Part shown: positions 1-11,328 of the stretch, one piece after another | How positions within the stretch are numbered: position 1 is the first letter of the stretch | How the letters are laid out: every line of letters begins with the position of its first letter | NCBI GenBank assembly: GCA_021521415.1 | Contig: JAIQDT010000299.1 | Location: 558,001 to 622,000, forward strand | Length of the DNA: 64,000 bases | Direction of reading: 5' to 3' | Origin: Bidens hawaiensis | Taxonomy: Eukaryota; Streptophyta; Magnoliopsida; Asterales; Asteraceae | Position numbers and translations under genes: made by a program | Notes under the pieces: model-generated | Database searches by the model: none | What the model was told of the DNA's origin: nothing | Seen by the model: only the letters and a program-made list of their open reading frames with translations

Positions 1-1628
1 GGTATCCTAATGATGATCAACGAGCCTTGGATATTAACGAACATGTGTAATCGGGTTCTAAAAATAGGTAAACTAAAGAGACGAAGGGCAACTAGATCTC
101 CGGGTAGGTCTCACTAATGAACCCCTAAACAACTCTAGAAAACACTTAACAAGTATCGGTGAGAATTTTAACGTATCTTAATGACAAATCTCCGGGTAGG
201 TCTCAATGTCACAATTTCCTCTAAGACCCGTACTCGTAACAAATCTAGAAAAAAAGGGATAATTGAATTTAAATCATTTAGTAACTCAACTTACAATTCA
301 ACCTAGCCTAATAAAGACGAACCAATCGATGTCTCGCAACGGCCAACCTAAAACAGCTAAGCAAAAGGACAAGTCGACTCTAATTATCCGGGTAGGACTA
401 AACAGAGATGGACTACCGAGTTAGACAAACTTGACCAAATGAACCCTATGGCTAGCTAGACCATAAAAGAACCGAAAACACCTAGTAAACGGTAAAAAAC
501 ATGCAACCCTAAACCGACACGAAACTAATTAATGCAAGACGAGATCACACGGAGTTTAATATAAGACCAAAATACTATCAAACAAAGTAGTATATCACGG
601 AACTAAATAATAAAAATAGAACTTTACGTGTAAAAAAAACTCAACACATGTTCATCAAATAACCCAAAAACTCGTCAAACAATCATAATTCAACCATAAC
701 CTAGGCGGTTCTAACAAGTTTAGCTACTCATAGTAATAATAAATGAAAGAAAAACATAAATAGTAGCAAAAGTCATGTTTAATAATTATTGAAGAAAGAA
801 AACATCGTAAAAGGTCTTAAACCGAATGGTTAACGAACCAATGAATGCTTCTTTTCTGCTTCCAAGATTCTTGTGTGACCGTAGCCTTCAAAAACTTCTT
901 GCGGCTGCCTATTTTTCTTCTCAGCCGTGGTTCAAGGAAGAATGCTCTGTTTTTTTTTCCCGCCACTACTCCCTTCCTTCGTTTCTTTTTGACCTACCGC
1001 TCATTCCTTTTATAATCATTTATGTCCCTTTCTTTCTTTTCCAATTACTTTTTCTCCAAGATATATTAACCGACATCTCTTTCTTAACTGTCTTTCTTTT
1101 TTTTAAAAAACCCAACAGGGCCGGCCCACCTCAAGTCAATACACCAACACTCTATTCCAGTCTAGTAGAATTATTTTAATTTCTTTGCTATGGTCCAACA
1201 ACTAATTGTATTCCTGTTCGTCACAAGTAAACATATAAAATAAATAAGTATGAACCACACAAAATTAAACCATATAGTAGACTTCTATTTATTTTCAGTG
1301 TGTATACACGTATTAAATCCATACAAATCCTCATTTAGCTCATATTTTAATTTATTTGAAAGTCACTATCTATATCGCACCCAATAATAACAAAAAATGC
1401 AAACTAGATAATCTTGTATAATGTATCGATAGAATATGAGTAAATAAAATCAATCGATCAGTAGTTATTGTTTCTAAGTATTTACTCATTTTTTAGCTTA
1501 TAGTTACTGGAAACCTTTAAATTCATATACGAATTACTTTAGACTTATATTTAATAAAAATCAACTCAAAACTTATTAAAAGTGTAGAAAATATGTATAT
1601 TATAATATGTATATTTTAAACCACATCA
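1..1628 (-). mobile_element. 3' LTR of minus-strand Athila-type element 1, truncated by window edge
   Basis: Positions 851-1628 match 14284-15057 closely, so they are the two LTR copies of one minus-strand element. The LTR ends on the plus strand in CCACATCA at 1628. Just inside lies a polypurine tract read on the minus strand. The LTR start (minus-strand TGATGTGG) resembles the start of the second Athila LTR at 23334 and 31916. Positions 1-850 have no second copy here because the right LTR is truncated, but they carry LTR-like text (the phrase ctccgggtaggtctcaa occurs at about 98 and 190). The outer LTR boundary is off-window. No gene is seen; the short open frame at 826-1179 is non-coding LTR. 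Confidence 0.8.
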
Positions 1629-1660
1629 AATATTCCCACACTTAAACCTTTTTCGTCCCT
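1629..1660 (-). promoter_or_regulatory. Polypurine tract of Athila element 1
   Basis: Read on the minus strand, this is a purine-rich run containing AAGTGTGGGAATATT immediately before the LTR start TGATGTGG. The second Athila has AAGTGTGGGGATATT in the same place (31901-31915). It primes plus-strand DNA synthesis during reverse transcription. Confidence 0.75.
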
Positions 1661-1715
1661 GAAAAAGAAATCTGCACAGGATCATAACCGAGTTCAACCA
1701 ACCACTCTTGGTTTC

Positions 1716-1769
1716 ATTTATTTATTTATTATTATTATTATTGTTATTATTATTATTATTATTATTTTA
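1716..1769. repeat. (ATT)n microsatellite
   Basis: About 50 bp of TTTA/TTA units passing into a (TTA)n run with one TTG interruption. Confidence 0.9.
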
Positions 1770-3521
1770 AGTATTAGAACAAGTGACCCGTTACCAAAAT
1801 ATTTCTTCCAACCTTCACCTAATAAGCTAGATCAGGTCGATTACCGGTGTTGCTATCCACTTAAACCCATGCTCCCAATACTTACCGAGGCAAATATGGC
1901 GCGACAATTTTATCAGTCTGAATGACTAAGTGGCACCTACAATTAAGAACCATAACGGACCCGAGCCACCCCAATTTGACTTAAACCTTATATCTAGTTG
2001 ATCAAAACATGATGTACCATTTTTAAGAATAGCTTGTTTATCCACCTAAGCTTAAGCATTAAGGTCTACCTAGCAACCATTATATATGATTAATGTATGT
2101 TTAAGTAGCTAACTAGTAAGTGTTCCCCACTACATGGCATACCCCCGTTATCAAGCAACACCCCAAAGTCCATCTCCAAGGGTGAGTATACACAAATTCA
2201 TCTGTAGGGCTTACATATGACGTGTCCCTTGTGGCCTGTTTCTTAATGGTAATAGGGCGCGAGTAAGGGGACCCCATATGACTAACAGCGTGGATGATCA
2301 AGTCAGTTGTGTGTTTGTACTTTGAAGTACAAGGTGATCATGTTTATTGACCTATGTTTGGCAGATAAACTGCGGGTTTGCTCTTTGAGCTCTTTTAATA
2401 TTCATAAATCCACTTAGGAGATATGAATACCTAGATGATATATCGCATAAAGACCCATGGTGTCCGTCCCCCGGAGCATCCCATCAATACAGGATTTAAG
2501 GTTATAAAACCATACGCCTATGAAGTGTTAACCACTAATACTAGAAGCATGAAATTTATGTTTATATCACAGGCAACTTTGGCATACCTTAATGTTAAAC
2601 CTAGCCAAGCATCGCATGATTAGTCTATTCCAATTTCTATAAAATTTTTAATTTTTATGATCAAACTAAACATAAGGCTTGAGTATGACCCGCCTTTTCA
2701 TCCCATTTTCTATAGTCAAGTCAGCAACCAAACCACTCTTTCATTCTTGGAGGCTGAGCCTACCAGCACATCGATTGCTGAGTCTAAACTGTTCGGTTAC
2801 AAAACAATATGTGCGGGTCTAATGGGCACCGTTCTTATTTATTATATATATATTTTGAAACCACCAAGAAGTTATGAAACAAACACTACTCGGTAATAAT
2901 ATCATTTCCTGTTTAACGTAGAGTAAACAAATTTCAAGGGACTATTTTTTTCAATTTTTTTAATATATATTTTTTAATTTTTTGTCCTACAACTAAGTAA
3001 AATAAACTCCCATCCTCACACTTGAACGAAAACATCGTCCTCGATGAGAACAAGAAAAAGAAATAAAAATAAAACTATTCTAAAAATTAAAAATAAGAAA
3101 GAAAAGAACTAATACTCCCCTGGTAAATAGCAGTGTCTTTTAATCTTATGATCCTCGGGAGCAAATTCTACCACGTCATCAGAGCTATCATGCGAATAAA
3201 TACCATCTGTACTAAACCACACTCGCTCGCATATAGCGACGTACAAAATAAAAAGAAAATATAAGAATAAACATATTTTTGTATTTTTTTTTACGTTTTA
3301 TGATTTTTTTTATTTTTTTATTAAATTTTGTTTTTTTTAATTTTATCGAATACCCCTAAAATTGACCAACTCGAATGGAAATTGAGTACAAGCGGTCGTT
3401 AATAGAGAAATATCCATAACATAAAATAAAATAAACGAAACAACTACAAAACTCTACAACTCGGGCTGCCTCCCGAGAGCGCTTAGTTTAGCGTGTCCTC
3501 AGCCTGACCCCTTCATCACGC

Positions 3522-4627
3522 CTAAGTGTTGAGGAATGAGTCGAGGTACATGACCCCTTCTTCGGCTTCCATTGATTTCTCACCTAAATAATGCTTAAGA
3601 CGTTGACCATTTACCTTGAAACTTCCAGCTGCATCCTTTATCTCTACCGTACCATACGGGAACACCTCCTTGACCACGAATGGTCCAGCCCATCGGGACC
3701 TAAGCTTCCCCGGGAATAATTTCAACCGAGAATTAAAAATAAGTACGGTGTCCCCACACTTGAACTGTTTATTACCTCGTAGCTTTCGATCATGCAACTC
3801 CTTAGTCCTCTGCTTATAATTATATGAATGCGCATATGCACGATCACGAAGCTCCTCCAACTCATGCAGCTGATGAAAACGATGATCTCCGGCAGTCGAA
3901 AGATCAACGTTAACCGTCAGAAGTGCCCACGAGGCACAATGCTCCAACTCGACGGGTAGATGACAAGCCTTCCCATAAATCATCCGAAACAGTGTAGAAC
4001 CTGTCGGAGTTTTATACGCTTTACGGAAAGCCCACAGAGTGTCATCTAGATTGTCGGACCAATCCTTTCGGTTTAGCCCAAACGTCTTCTCAAGAATGCG
4101 TTTAATGCCCCGATTACTCACTTCCACCTGCCCACTAGTCTGTGGGTGGTAGGCGGTCGCAAGCCGATGGGTGACCCCATAGCGTTGCAACGCCTTCTCC
4201 ATCTGCACGTTGCAGAAGTGTGTACCTCAATCACTGATCAAGGCTTTTGGAACACCAAACCGAGAAAAAAGAGCCTTAAGAAATCTCACTAAAATCCTGG
4301 CGTCATTCGTGGGTAAGGCTTTGGCCTCGACCCACTTTGAGACATAATCAAAAGCCATGAGTATGTATTTGTTCCCACGAGATGAGGGGAATGGCCCATA
4401 AAATCAATACCCCAGATATCGAAGATCTCGCAAACTTGAATAAACTGCTGGGGCATCTCATTACAGGATGAGATGTTGCCGATACGCTGAAAACGATCAC
4501 AACCTCTAATAAATGTATGAGCGTCCTTAAACACTGATGGCCAATAAAATCCAGCATCGAATACCTTCTTCGCGGTGAGGCTCGCACCGTGATGCCCACT
4601 TGTCGGTCCCTCGTGACAATGGCTCAA
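3522..4627 (-). pseudogene. Athila element 1 integrase (broken)
   Basis: Integrase domain of a Ty3/gypsy polyprotein, which would insert the cDNA into the chromosome. Reading from 4627 downwards, the N-terminal zinc-finger region shows HHGA and a CDRFQRIG segment in which the second finger cysteine has become Arg. It is followed by IWGIDFMG at the start of the catalytic core. The frame then breaks. At 4227-4229 a TGA follows ISD and precedes GTHFCN, the usual place of an Arg codon, so CGA to TGA decay is likely. The last piece (4208-3522) has the E-containing GQVEVSNRG segment, a [10 protein letters not shown] linker and a [17 protein letters not shown]-terminal domain. It ends at a natural stop. 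The element cannot make active integrase. Orientation agrees with the RT and protease upstream. Confidence 0.9.
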
Positions 4628-5527
4628 AATCTGCCATCCTCCTTAGCATCCACGCATCTCCTAACAAGCTGGTCGGCACCGATACGAAACAAATATGGAT
4701 CGTCCCAGATGTAGAACTTAACGTCAGCAAAGAATTTCTTCTTTTGTTGGTGAGACATCTTTTTCGGGATAGACCCGTCAACAAGAAAGTTCGCGATATC
4801 GGCGAACCAAGGGTAACCGGCATGCTGTGCCTTAACAAACATCAAACACTCAGTAGGAAAACGATCATCGAGCTCAATACCTTCATCTTCAACTTCGGCT
4901 CTCTCCAGGCGTGACAAATGATCGGCTGCCACATTCTCGGCCCCCTTTTTATCACGGACCTCTATATCAAACTCTTGTAGCAGCAGAATCCAACGGATAA
5001 GACGAGGCTTAGCATCCTTCTTACTGAAGAAATATCGAATAGCAGCATGATTCGTGTAAACAACAGTTTTGGACAGAACAAGATAGGACCTAAACTTATC
5101 GAATGCAAACACCACAGCTAGAAGCTCTTTCTCGGTGGTGGTGTAGTTCTCCTGAGTGTCGTTTAAGGTCCGGCTTGCATAGTAGATTGGATGGAAGTGT
5201 CTCTTCTTCCGTTGTCCAAGAACGGCACCAACTGCATAATCGCTCGCGTCACACATCAACTCGAATGGTAACGACCAGTCGGGAGCAACCATGACTGGGG
5301 CGTTAACGAGTTTGTCTTTTAATAGATCAAACGCCTCGACACACTGCTCGGAAAAGACGAATGGGGCATCCTTCTCAAGAAGCTTAGTCATGAGTCTCGC
5401 GATTTTAGAAAAATCTTTAATGAAACGATGATGGAATCCGGCGTGACCCAAAAAGCTTCGAATAGATCTCACGGAAGTGGGCGGGGAAGTTTGTATATGG
5501 TTTCGATTTTGGCTCGATCTACCTCAA
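4624..5527 (-). pseudogene. Athila element 1 RT C-terminus and RNase H (3' part of split RT)
   Basis: This piece holds the thumb/connection and RNase H domains. The motif [10 protein letters not shown] marks the RT C-terminal part. [15 protein letters not shown] begins RNase [18 protein letters not shown] carries its Glu, [10 protein letters not shown] replaces the usual TDH (Asp to Asn), and [12 protein letters not shown] closes it. The piece meets the TR-GAG-like insertion at 5527, and the RT continues at 12316. One base seems to be missing near 5488, because the reading frame shifts between KLP and PTSVRSIRS. Lineage is Athila, judged by the RNase H and integrase wording and by similarity to element 2 at 28121-29978. 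Confidence 0.88.
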
Positions 5528-5999
5528 TGTAAGACCCCGAATCTCGGGAATCCTACAGTTGGTAATCACATCCACAATTTCACAAAAATTTAAAACCAAA
5601 CGATTCTTTGTATTTAAAACCAGTTCAGAGTGAATAAAAACGGAAAAAGTTTAAGTATTAAAAGTCCCAAACACGGGTACAGGTGTCCAAAATCAAATGT
5701 AAATAAAATATTTGTTTTATTGAATTCCTCGACCAGAAATGCCTTCAACCTCCCGAGTAGCATTCAGCACGTCCAAGCGGTAGCATCCACTTCTTAACCT
5801 GAAAGTCAATCTAACATACACACAAAGTCAGCTAGAACTGAGTGAGTTTAAGTTTTCATAAACGACATTCATTAAACCATTTAAAATTCCATGAGTATGG
5901 AATGTAGGGGGAAATCATGAGTCCATAAAATCATAAATAGCTTTTCTTATCCAAATCATACGTAAATAAAACATTTAACATCTCTTCATGCAGCACGGG

Positions 6000-6212
6000 C
6001 CTCCTCACCCCGGGTCTTCCCCGAGTAATATATTTGACCCAGCCGCGGTTTAACAAAACCGTTAAAATCATGCAACACGAGCCTCCTCACCCCGGGTCAT
6101 CCCCAAGTAATATATTTGACTCGGTCACAGTTTAATAAAACAAAATCACGCAACACGAGCCTCCTCACCCTGGGTCATCCCCAAGTAATATATTTGACTC
6201 GGTCGCGGTTTA
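6000..6212. repeat. ~80 bp tandem repeat, 3 copies
   Basis: Each unit starts CCTCCTCACC and contains AGTAATATATTTGAC. Units start near 6000, 6081 and 6160. The partner LTR has six such units and the solo LTR at 52907 has four related ones. Confidence 0.9.
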
Positions 6213-6670
6213 ACATACCAAACCATATCATCACATTCAATCCATAAATAATGGATAATCTAGAAATTAATACTAGGCCTAATAGTATCCTCGAGCCTAG
6301 ACCATGAATAATATATGTAACCTTAAGGAATATAAGACCATAAACGAGTCTAAAATATCCTAAGGCATAGAAAATAATTCAAACATAGCTTTCAAAATGC
6401 ACAATCACGAATAAGACCATGTAATACCATCCAAGAGTTTAAGCGATTAAAATCGGGTAAAATTTGTAATAGGGTGTGTATGCTAGCCCAAAACGTAAAA
6501 AGATTAAAAAAGGCATCATGAACTCACCTGAATCAATCGAACACCTGCATCGAGCTAAGAAATTCCAATGTGCACAATCACAAGCAAGGGCCTGTAAATT
6601 ATACACAACGCGTTACTAAACTAGACTGTAAGAACACTCTTGCCTAATGGGCCGTTCAAGGTCAACACTC

Positions 6671-6893
6671 TGGCCCAAGACCCAACAACTTGACCCAAGG
6701 CCCAACCACTTGGCCCAAGGCCCAATACTTTTGCCCAAGGCCCAACAACTTTGCCCGAGGCCCAATACTTGGCCCAAGGCCCAACAACTTGGCTCAAGGC
6801 CCTACAACTTGGCCCAAGCCCCAATACTTGGCCCAAGGCCCAACAACTTGGCCCAAGGCCCAACACTTGGCCCAAGGCCAAACAACTTTACTT
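6671..6893. repeat. GGCCCAA-rich array (TGGGCC on the other strand)
   Basis: Irregular short units of the type TTGGCCCAAGGCCCAACAAC are repeated about ten times. On the minus strand, which is the element's sense strand, this is a dense series of TGGGCC hexamers. Related arrays lie at 11171-11328 and, inverted, at 26420-26560. Confidence 0.9.
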
Positions 6894-7234
6894 CAACCCG
6901 TAAAACCTTTCAACTAACCAAAACCACCCTACGATTATGGCCGGGGCTAACCATGACGCACAGCTCACCAGCAGGTAATCAAATCGAGTCGAATACGCGC
7001 GTAATCAACCTTAAAACCAGTTGTTAAACGAATCAGCCCCAATTGGATCAAATTCCCATTTTAATCTTTTCAGTCATCATAAATATGTCACCCGAGTTGA
7101 TAGGGTTGACGGTTCCTTTTTACAACTCTCAATTTAACAGTTAAACGAAAATTCGCGCACCGCCGACTTGATTGACCAAGCACCAACCAAAACAGCCCCG
7201 AGCCTCAAAAAAATAATTTTCCCACAGCCCTTAA

Positions 7235-7250
7235 CCCCCCCCCCCCCCCC
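7235..7250. repeat. Poly-C tract (16 C) followed by GGGG
   Basis: Lies between CAGCCC and GGGGCTG, so the flanks can pair. The partner LTR has a 17-base run at 11676-11692. Confidence 0.9.
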
Positions 7251-7867
7251 GGGGCTGTACAAGCTGATTCGGCCGGTCATCCGATCGTTTAACGCATCAA
7301 ACTCAAGAATTGCCAATCTTACAGCCGATAAACCCTAGTTTTCGAACTAAAATAGTTTGACCGACCTAAACACCTCCATTGGCCATGGAATTTTAGTATG
7401 ATGTAAGTGAAATACCTAGTAAGATTTTGGTGAAAAAAACCCAATCAAAACAGCCCCGGAATTTCTCAATTGGACAGCCACCCTACAAGCCTACAACAAG
7501 TCGTTTAACGATCAATACGCGATGTATATGGATGGTTTAAGGTGTAAAAGACTAGGGGGGACATGGGACTAACCTTGAATTGAAGTTTGGCACGTGGAAT
7601 TGGTTTCAAAAAAAGAAAAACGAGCCCCTAAGAGCTGCTCTCTAGTATGATCGGCCAAGTGAAGAGGGGGCTAGGGTTTTTTGATTATAATATAAAATAT
7701 TACACTCTAGTCCCTTGAGTTGGAAAAATGTAGCAAGTTGGGTGAAAAGTAAGTGAGAAACGTTTACGAGGGTAGCCAGGAGATCTCGAAAGAAAGCCCG
7801 GTCAAGCCCGAAGTTGTACGTAACACTACAAGGCTAAATCTTTTATCGGAAATTTACGGACGTTACA

Positions 7868-8072
7868 AGTCTACCCCCCTAAGAATGGGATTCGTCCCCG
7901 AATCCCGCTACACAGGAACAAGCGCGGGCTGCAACAAATCAAAGCATCACATCATACACAGAATGGGTATAACTAGTACCCCTACTACTGATATCGAACC
8001 ACTTCCTAGCCAAACGATTACACACGAAAGCATTCGATAAGAAAAGAAATATTCGGTACAACATTTTAACGA
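7868..8072 (-). other. 3' untranslated region and polypurine tract of TR-GAG-like element
   Basis: Between the gag stop and the 3' LTR. On the minus strand it ends in CTTAGGGGGGTAGACT directly before the LTR, a purine-rich tract suited to plus-strand priming. No pol remnant is readable, so pol is absent rather than only decayed. Confidence 0.75.
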
Positions 8073-9412
8073 TTAATACGAAAGCAAGGGATTACCTGAA
8101 ATCGCGTCCGCTACCTCCTCCGCCTCCTTCGCAGAGATACTGAAGACCCTAGCCTGAGTCTTTGGCTTGTCTTCCAACTTAACCTTAGAAGAGTTTCCCC
8201 GCTCAGAACCTCCCGCCTTATTTTCAGTGCACCGAGATGCCAAATTCCCAGACCCCTCACCCCGGTAACAAGTCAATGTCGGACACTCGTAGTGGAAGTA
8301 TCCAGCTTTCGCACGTCGGAAACAAGTGATAGACCTGGACCTACATTCCCCACTATGCGGTTTCCCACACTTCTTGCATCTCCCATCATACGCGTGTCCC
8401 CTATAATTCGATGTTTCAGCTCTTTTTTTCTTTCCTGCCGACACAGAATCATTGCCCCCGTAACGTTTGCCATTGGAGTTAGAGCTCGGTTTCCAATCTT
8501 TTCCATGTTCAGCTGGGCTCACCATCTCTCTCTGCTCATACAATGTACCTGCTTGGGTAACCACCGAATGGAAAGATCTCATGCCGGTGGTCATCACACC
8601 CTTACGAACATCTACCGGAAGACCCTTCACGTACTTTTTGATCCTTTTATCTTCAGGTATAACTAGATCGAGACATAAATGAGCCATTTGGTTGAATTTT
8701 GTAGTATACTCTCAATGTGACATATCACCCGCTTCTATGACTAAGAATTCCTGCTCCATCTTATCTAATTCATATGGAGGGCAAAAATGATCGATAACCA
8801 ACTGCTTCAACTCTTCCCAAGCCATCCTCCTAATGGAACGATTACCCATAGTCTGACCTAGATTATCCCACCAACACAGCGCCTCGGAACGAAATGAGGC
8901 AGTAGCATAAGTTACCATATCCTCCTCTTTGCACTTACTAACCCTCAATATGGCTTCCATCTCTCTAACCCACTGATGGGCTGCCAACGCATCTTTAGTA
9001 CCATCGAAAGCGGGAGGGTCGCACTTCTTGAAATCCCCATACGAACAACCTCTAGAAGAAACACTAAACGCACGAACTTCTTCCTCCTTCTCACTTGATA
9101 CCACCACCTCGTCTTCAACCTGAGTCTCTTGTCCTTTTCCCTGCTTATCTGCACTCTTTCCAACCATTGACTCATTTGCAACCCTGACCGCCTTAGCAAC
9201 AATTTCGGGAATAACGCTCTGAAGAACCTGATAAACCTCATCTGCGATGGCCGCGCGTATAGCAGGACCTAAGACGGGGTTATCCCTTCCTCAACAATCG
9301 GGGTTTCCTCCTGCTGGGATGTAGGGATCTCACTCCCAGCTTCGGCACGTAGTTTACGACCACGGCCGCGAACACTCGGACGACCTCTCTCAGCAGTACG
9401 AGTATTAGCCAT
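8073..9412 (-). pseudogene. gag of TR-GAG-like element (frameshift plus stop)
   Basis: Structural capsid/nucleocapsid protein, about 445 codons if unbroken. The likely start is the ATG at 9412-9410 (MANTRTAERGR), followed by a basic stretch. One base appears lost near 9280, moving into a frame with PVLGPAIRAAIADEV. The capsid core follows: DPPAFDG, ALCWWDN and WEELKQLVIDHF are typical Ty3/gypsy gag segments. A TGA at 8712-8714 interrupts MSH-EYTTKF where an Arg codon is usual (CGA to TGA). The second half has a Cys-rich nucleocapsid (CKKCGKPHSGEC, then degraded fingers near CFRRAKAGYFHYEC). It ends at VADAISGNPLLSY, about where a protease domain would normally begin. This is the only gene of the element. 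Confidence 0.88.
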
Positions 9413-9749
9413 GACTTATCCCTACAAGACAGAATTTTAACACAGTCAAGTACAAGTAGTATTTAGAACATGGAAGGTAAGGGTAAACTGTTAATAACAT
9501 TGATCAAGTGTTATTAACTGTTTACTTTACCCGCCCATCCTAAGCACCCCCTGACCCTAACTATATTAGCGTCACATCTAACATTTAAGCATTTATGCAC
9601 ATAATAGAACTCTAATGCTTAAAAAAATGAATAAACAATTATAGAAAAAAATTACCTCTTAGCGTGCAGCTACTCGTGATCGGCATTTCTAGTCCTTTCT
9701 TTTAAAGTTCGAGTCCAAGCATCCGAGAATGCTCGAATCCCTCAAACCA
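9413..9749 (-). other. 5' leader of TR-GAG-like element
   Basis: About 340 bp between the primer-binding site and the gag ATG, AT-rich, with no reading frame. It would hold the packaging signal if one is present; none can be pointed to by eye. Confidence 0.6.
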
Positions 9750-9763
9750 TGGCTCTGATACCA
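9750..9763 (-). promoter_or_regulatory. Primer-binding site (tRNA-iMet)
   Basis: The plus strand reads TGGCTCTGATACCA, identical to the 3' end of plant initiator tRNA-Met. On the element's strand this is the complementary site TGGTATCAGAGCCA, three bases from the LTR. It fixes the element as minus-strand. Confidence 0.95.
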
Positions 9764-10238
9764 AATTGTAAGACCCCGAATCCCGAGAATCCTGCAGTTG
9801 GTAATCACATTCACAATTTCACAAAAATTTAAAACCAAACGGTTCTTTGTATTTAAAACCAGTTCAGAGTGAATAACAGTGGAAAAAGTTTAAGTATTAA
9901 AAGTCCCAAACACAGGTACAGGTGTCCAAAATCAAATGTAAATAAAATATATGTTTTATTGAATTCCTCGACCAGAAATGCCTTCAACCTCCCGAGTAGC
10001 ATCCAGCACGTCCAAGCGGTAGCATCCACTTCTTAACCTGAAAGTCAATCTAACATACACACAAAGTCAGCTAGAGCTAAGTGAGTTCAAGTTTTCATAA
10101 ACGACATTCATTAAACCATTTAAAATTCCATGAGTATGGAATGCAGGGGGAAATCATGAGTCTGTAAAATCATAAATAGCTTTTCTTAACCAAATCATAC
10201 GTAAATAAGACATTTAACATCCTTTCACGCAGCACGGG

Positions 10239-10660
10239 CCTCCTCACCCCGGGTCTTCCCCGAGTAATATATTTGACCCAGCCGCGGTTTAACAAAACCG
10301 TTAAAATCATGCAACACGAGCCTCCTCACCCCGATTCATCCCCAAGTAATATATTTGACTCGGTCACAGTTTAATAAAACAAAATCACGCAACACGAGCC
10401 TCCTCACCCCGGGTCATCCCCAAGTAATATATTTGACTCGGTCGCGGTTTAACATACTAAACACTTGATACAGGCCTCCTCACCCCGGGTCTTCCCCAAG
10501 TAATATATTTGACCCGACCACGGTTTATAGAAGGGCGGGCCTCCTCACCCCGTGTCTTCCCCAAGTAATATATTTGACCCAGCCGCGTCATAAACATGCA
10601 ACACGGGCCTCCTCACTTCGGGTCCTCCCCGAGTAATATATTTGACCCGGTCACAGTTTA
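10239..10660. repeat. Tandem repeat, 6 copies
   Basis: Units beginning CCTCCTCAC, spaced about 66-82 bp (near 10239, 10321, 10399, 10475, 10541 and 10608), each with AGTAATATATTTGAC. There are three more units than in the partner LTR. Confidence 0.9.
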
Positions 10661-11170
10661 CATCACATACACATTCACATACACATTCACATACAAACAT
10701 CTAATTCAAACATTCAACCAAACCATATCATCACATTCAATCCTTAAATAATGGATAATCTAGAAATTAATACTAGGCCTAATAGTATCCTCGAGCCTAG
10801 ACCATGAATAATATATGTAACCTAAAGGAATATAAGACCATAAACGAGTCTAAAATATCCTAAGGCATAGAAGATAATTCAAACATAGCTTTCAAAATGC
10901 ACAATCACGAATAAGACCATGTAATACCATCCAATAGTTTAAGCGATTAAAATCGGGTAAAATTTGTAATAGGGTGTGTATGCTAGCCAAAAACGTAAAA
11001 AGAATAAAAAGGGCATCATGAACTCACCTAAATCAATCGAACACCTGCATCGAGCTAGGAAATCCCTAAGTGCACAATCACAAGCAAGGGCCTGTAAATT
11101 ATACACAACGCGTTACTAAACTAGACTGTAAGAACACTCTTGCCTAATGGGCCGTTCAATCCCAACACTC

Positions 11171-11328
11171 TGGCCCAAGACCCAACAACTTGGCCCAAGG
11201 CCCAATACTTTGGCCCAAGGCCCAACAACTTAGCCCAAGGCCCATACTTGGCCCAAGGCCCAATACTTTGGCCCAAGGCCCTACAACTTGGCCCAAGGCC
11301 CAACACTTGGCCCAAGGCCCAAAAACTT
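11171..11328. repeat. GGCCCAA-rich array, shorter copy
   Basis: Same array as 6671-6893 with fewer units. The difference between the two LTRs of one element shows that unit number changes quickly or through recombination. Confidence 0.9.

Larger units (their letters stand above)
1629..3521 (-). other. 3' non-coding internal region of Athila element 1
   Basis: About 1.9 kb lie between the integrase reading frame and the 3' LTR. Athila elements usually have a long 3' region here, sometimes with an envelope-like frame; none is readable. Short stretches match the equivalent region of Athila element 2 (30000-31915) in opposite orientation, for example the motif around 2508 (ataaaaccatacgcctatgaa). 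The region includes a TTA/ATT microsatellite at 1716-1769 and very T-rich DNA at 3270-3340. Confidence 0.65.
5528..7867 (-). repeat. 3' LTR of TR-GAG-like element
   Basis: 2340 bp. It contains three copies of an ~80 bp tandem repeat (6000-6212), a GGCCCAA-rich array (6671-6893) and a 16-base C run (7235-7250). It is nearly colinear with the LTR at 9767-12310, which is about 200 bp longer because it has six copies of the tandem repeat. Small open frames here (for example 6621-6881) are products of the repeat array, not genes. Confidence 0.93.

Noticed and set aside
826..1179. 117-codon plus-strand open frame
   Set aside because: It lies in Athila LTR, is hydrophobic through T-rich DNA, and its counterpart at 14361-14612 does not keep the same protein.
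6621..7027. Repetitive proteins on both strands
   Set aside because: Both are translations of the GGCCCAA-rich array; no codon signal or conservation.
9750..9763. tRNA-like 3' end (also at 42668)
   Set aside because: Only the last 14 bases of tRNA-iMet are present; these are primer-binding sites, not tRNA genes.
6000..10660. Regularly spaced repeats resembling a CRISPR array
   Set aside because: Units are long, diverged and inside LTRs of a eukaryotic retroelement; no short identical repeats with unique spacers.
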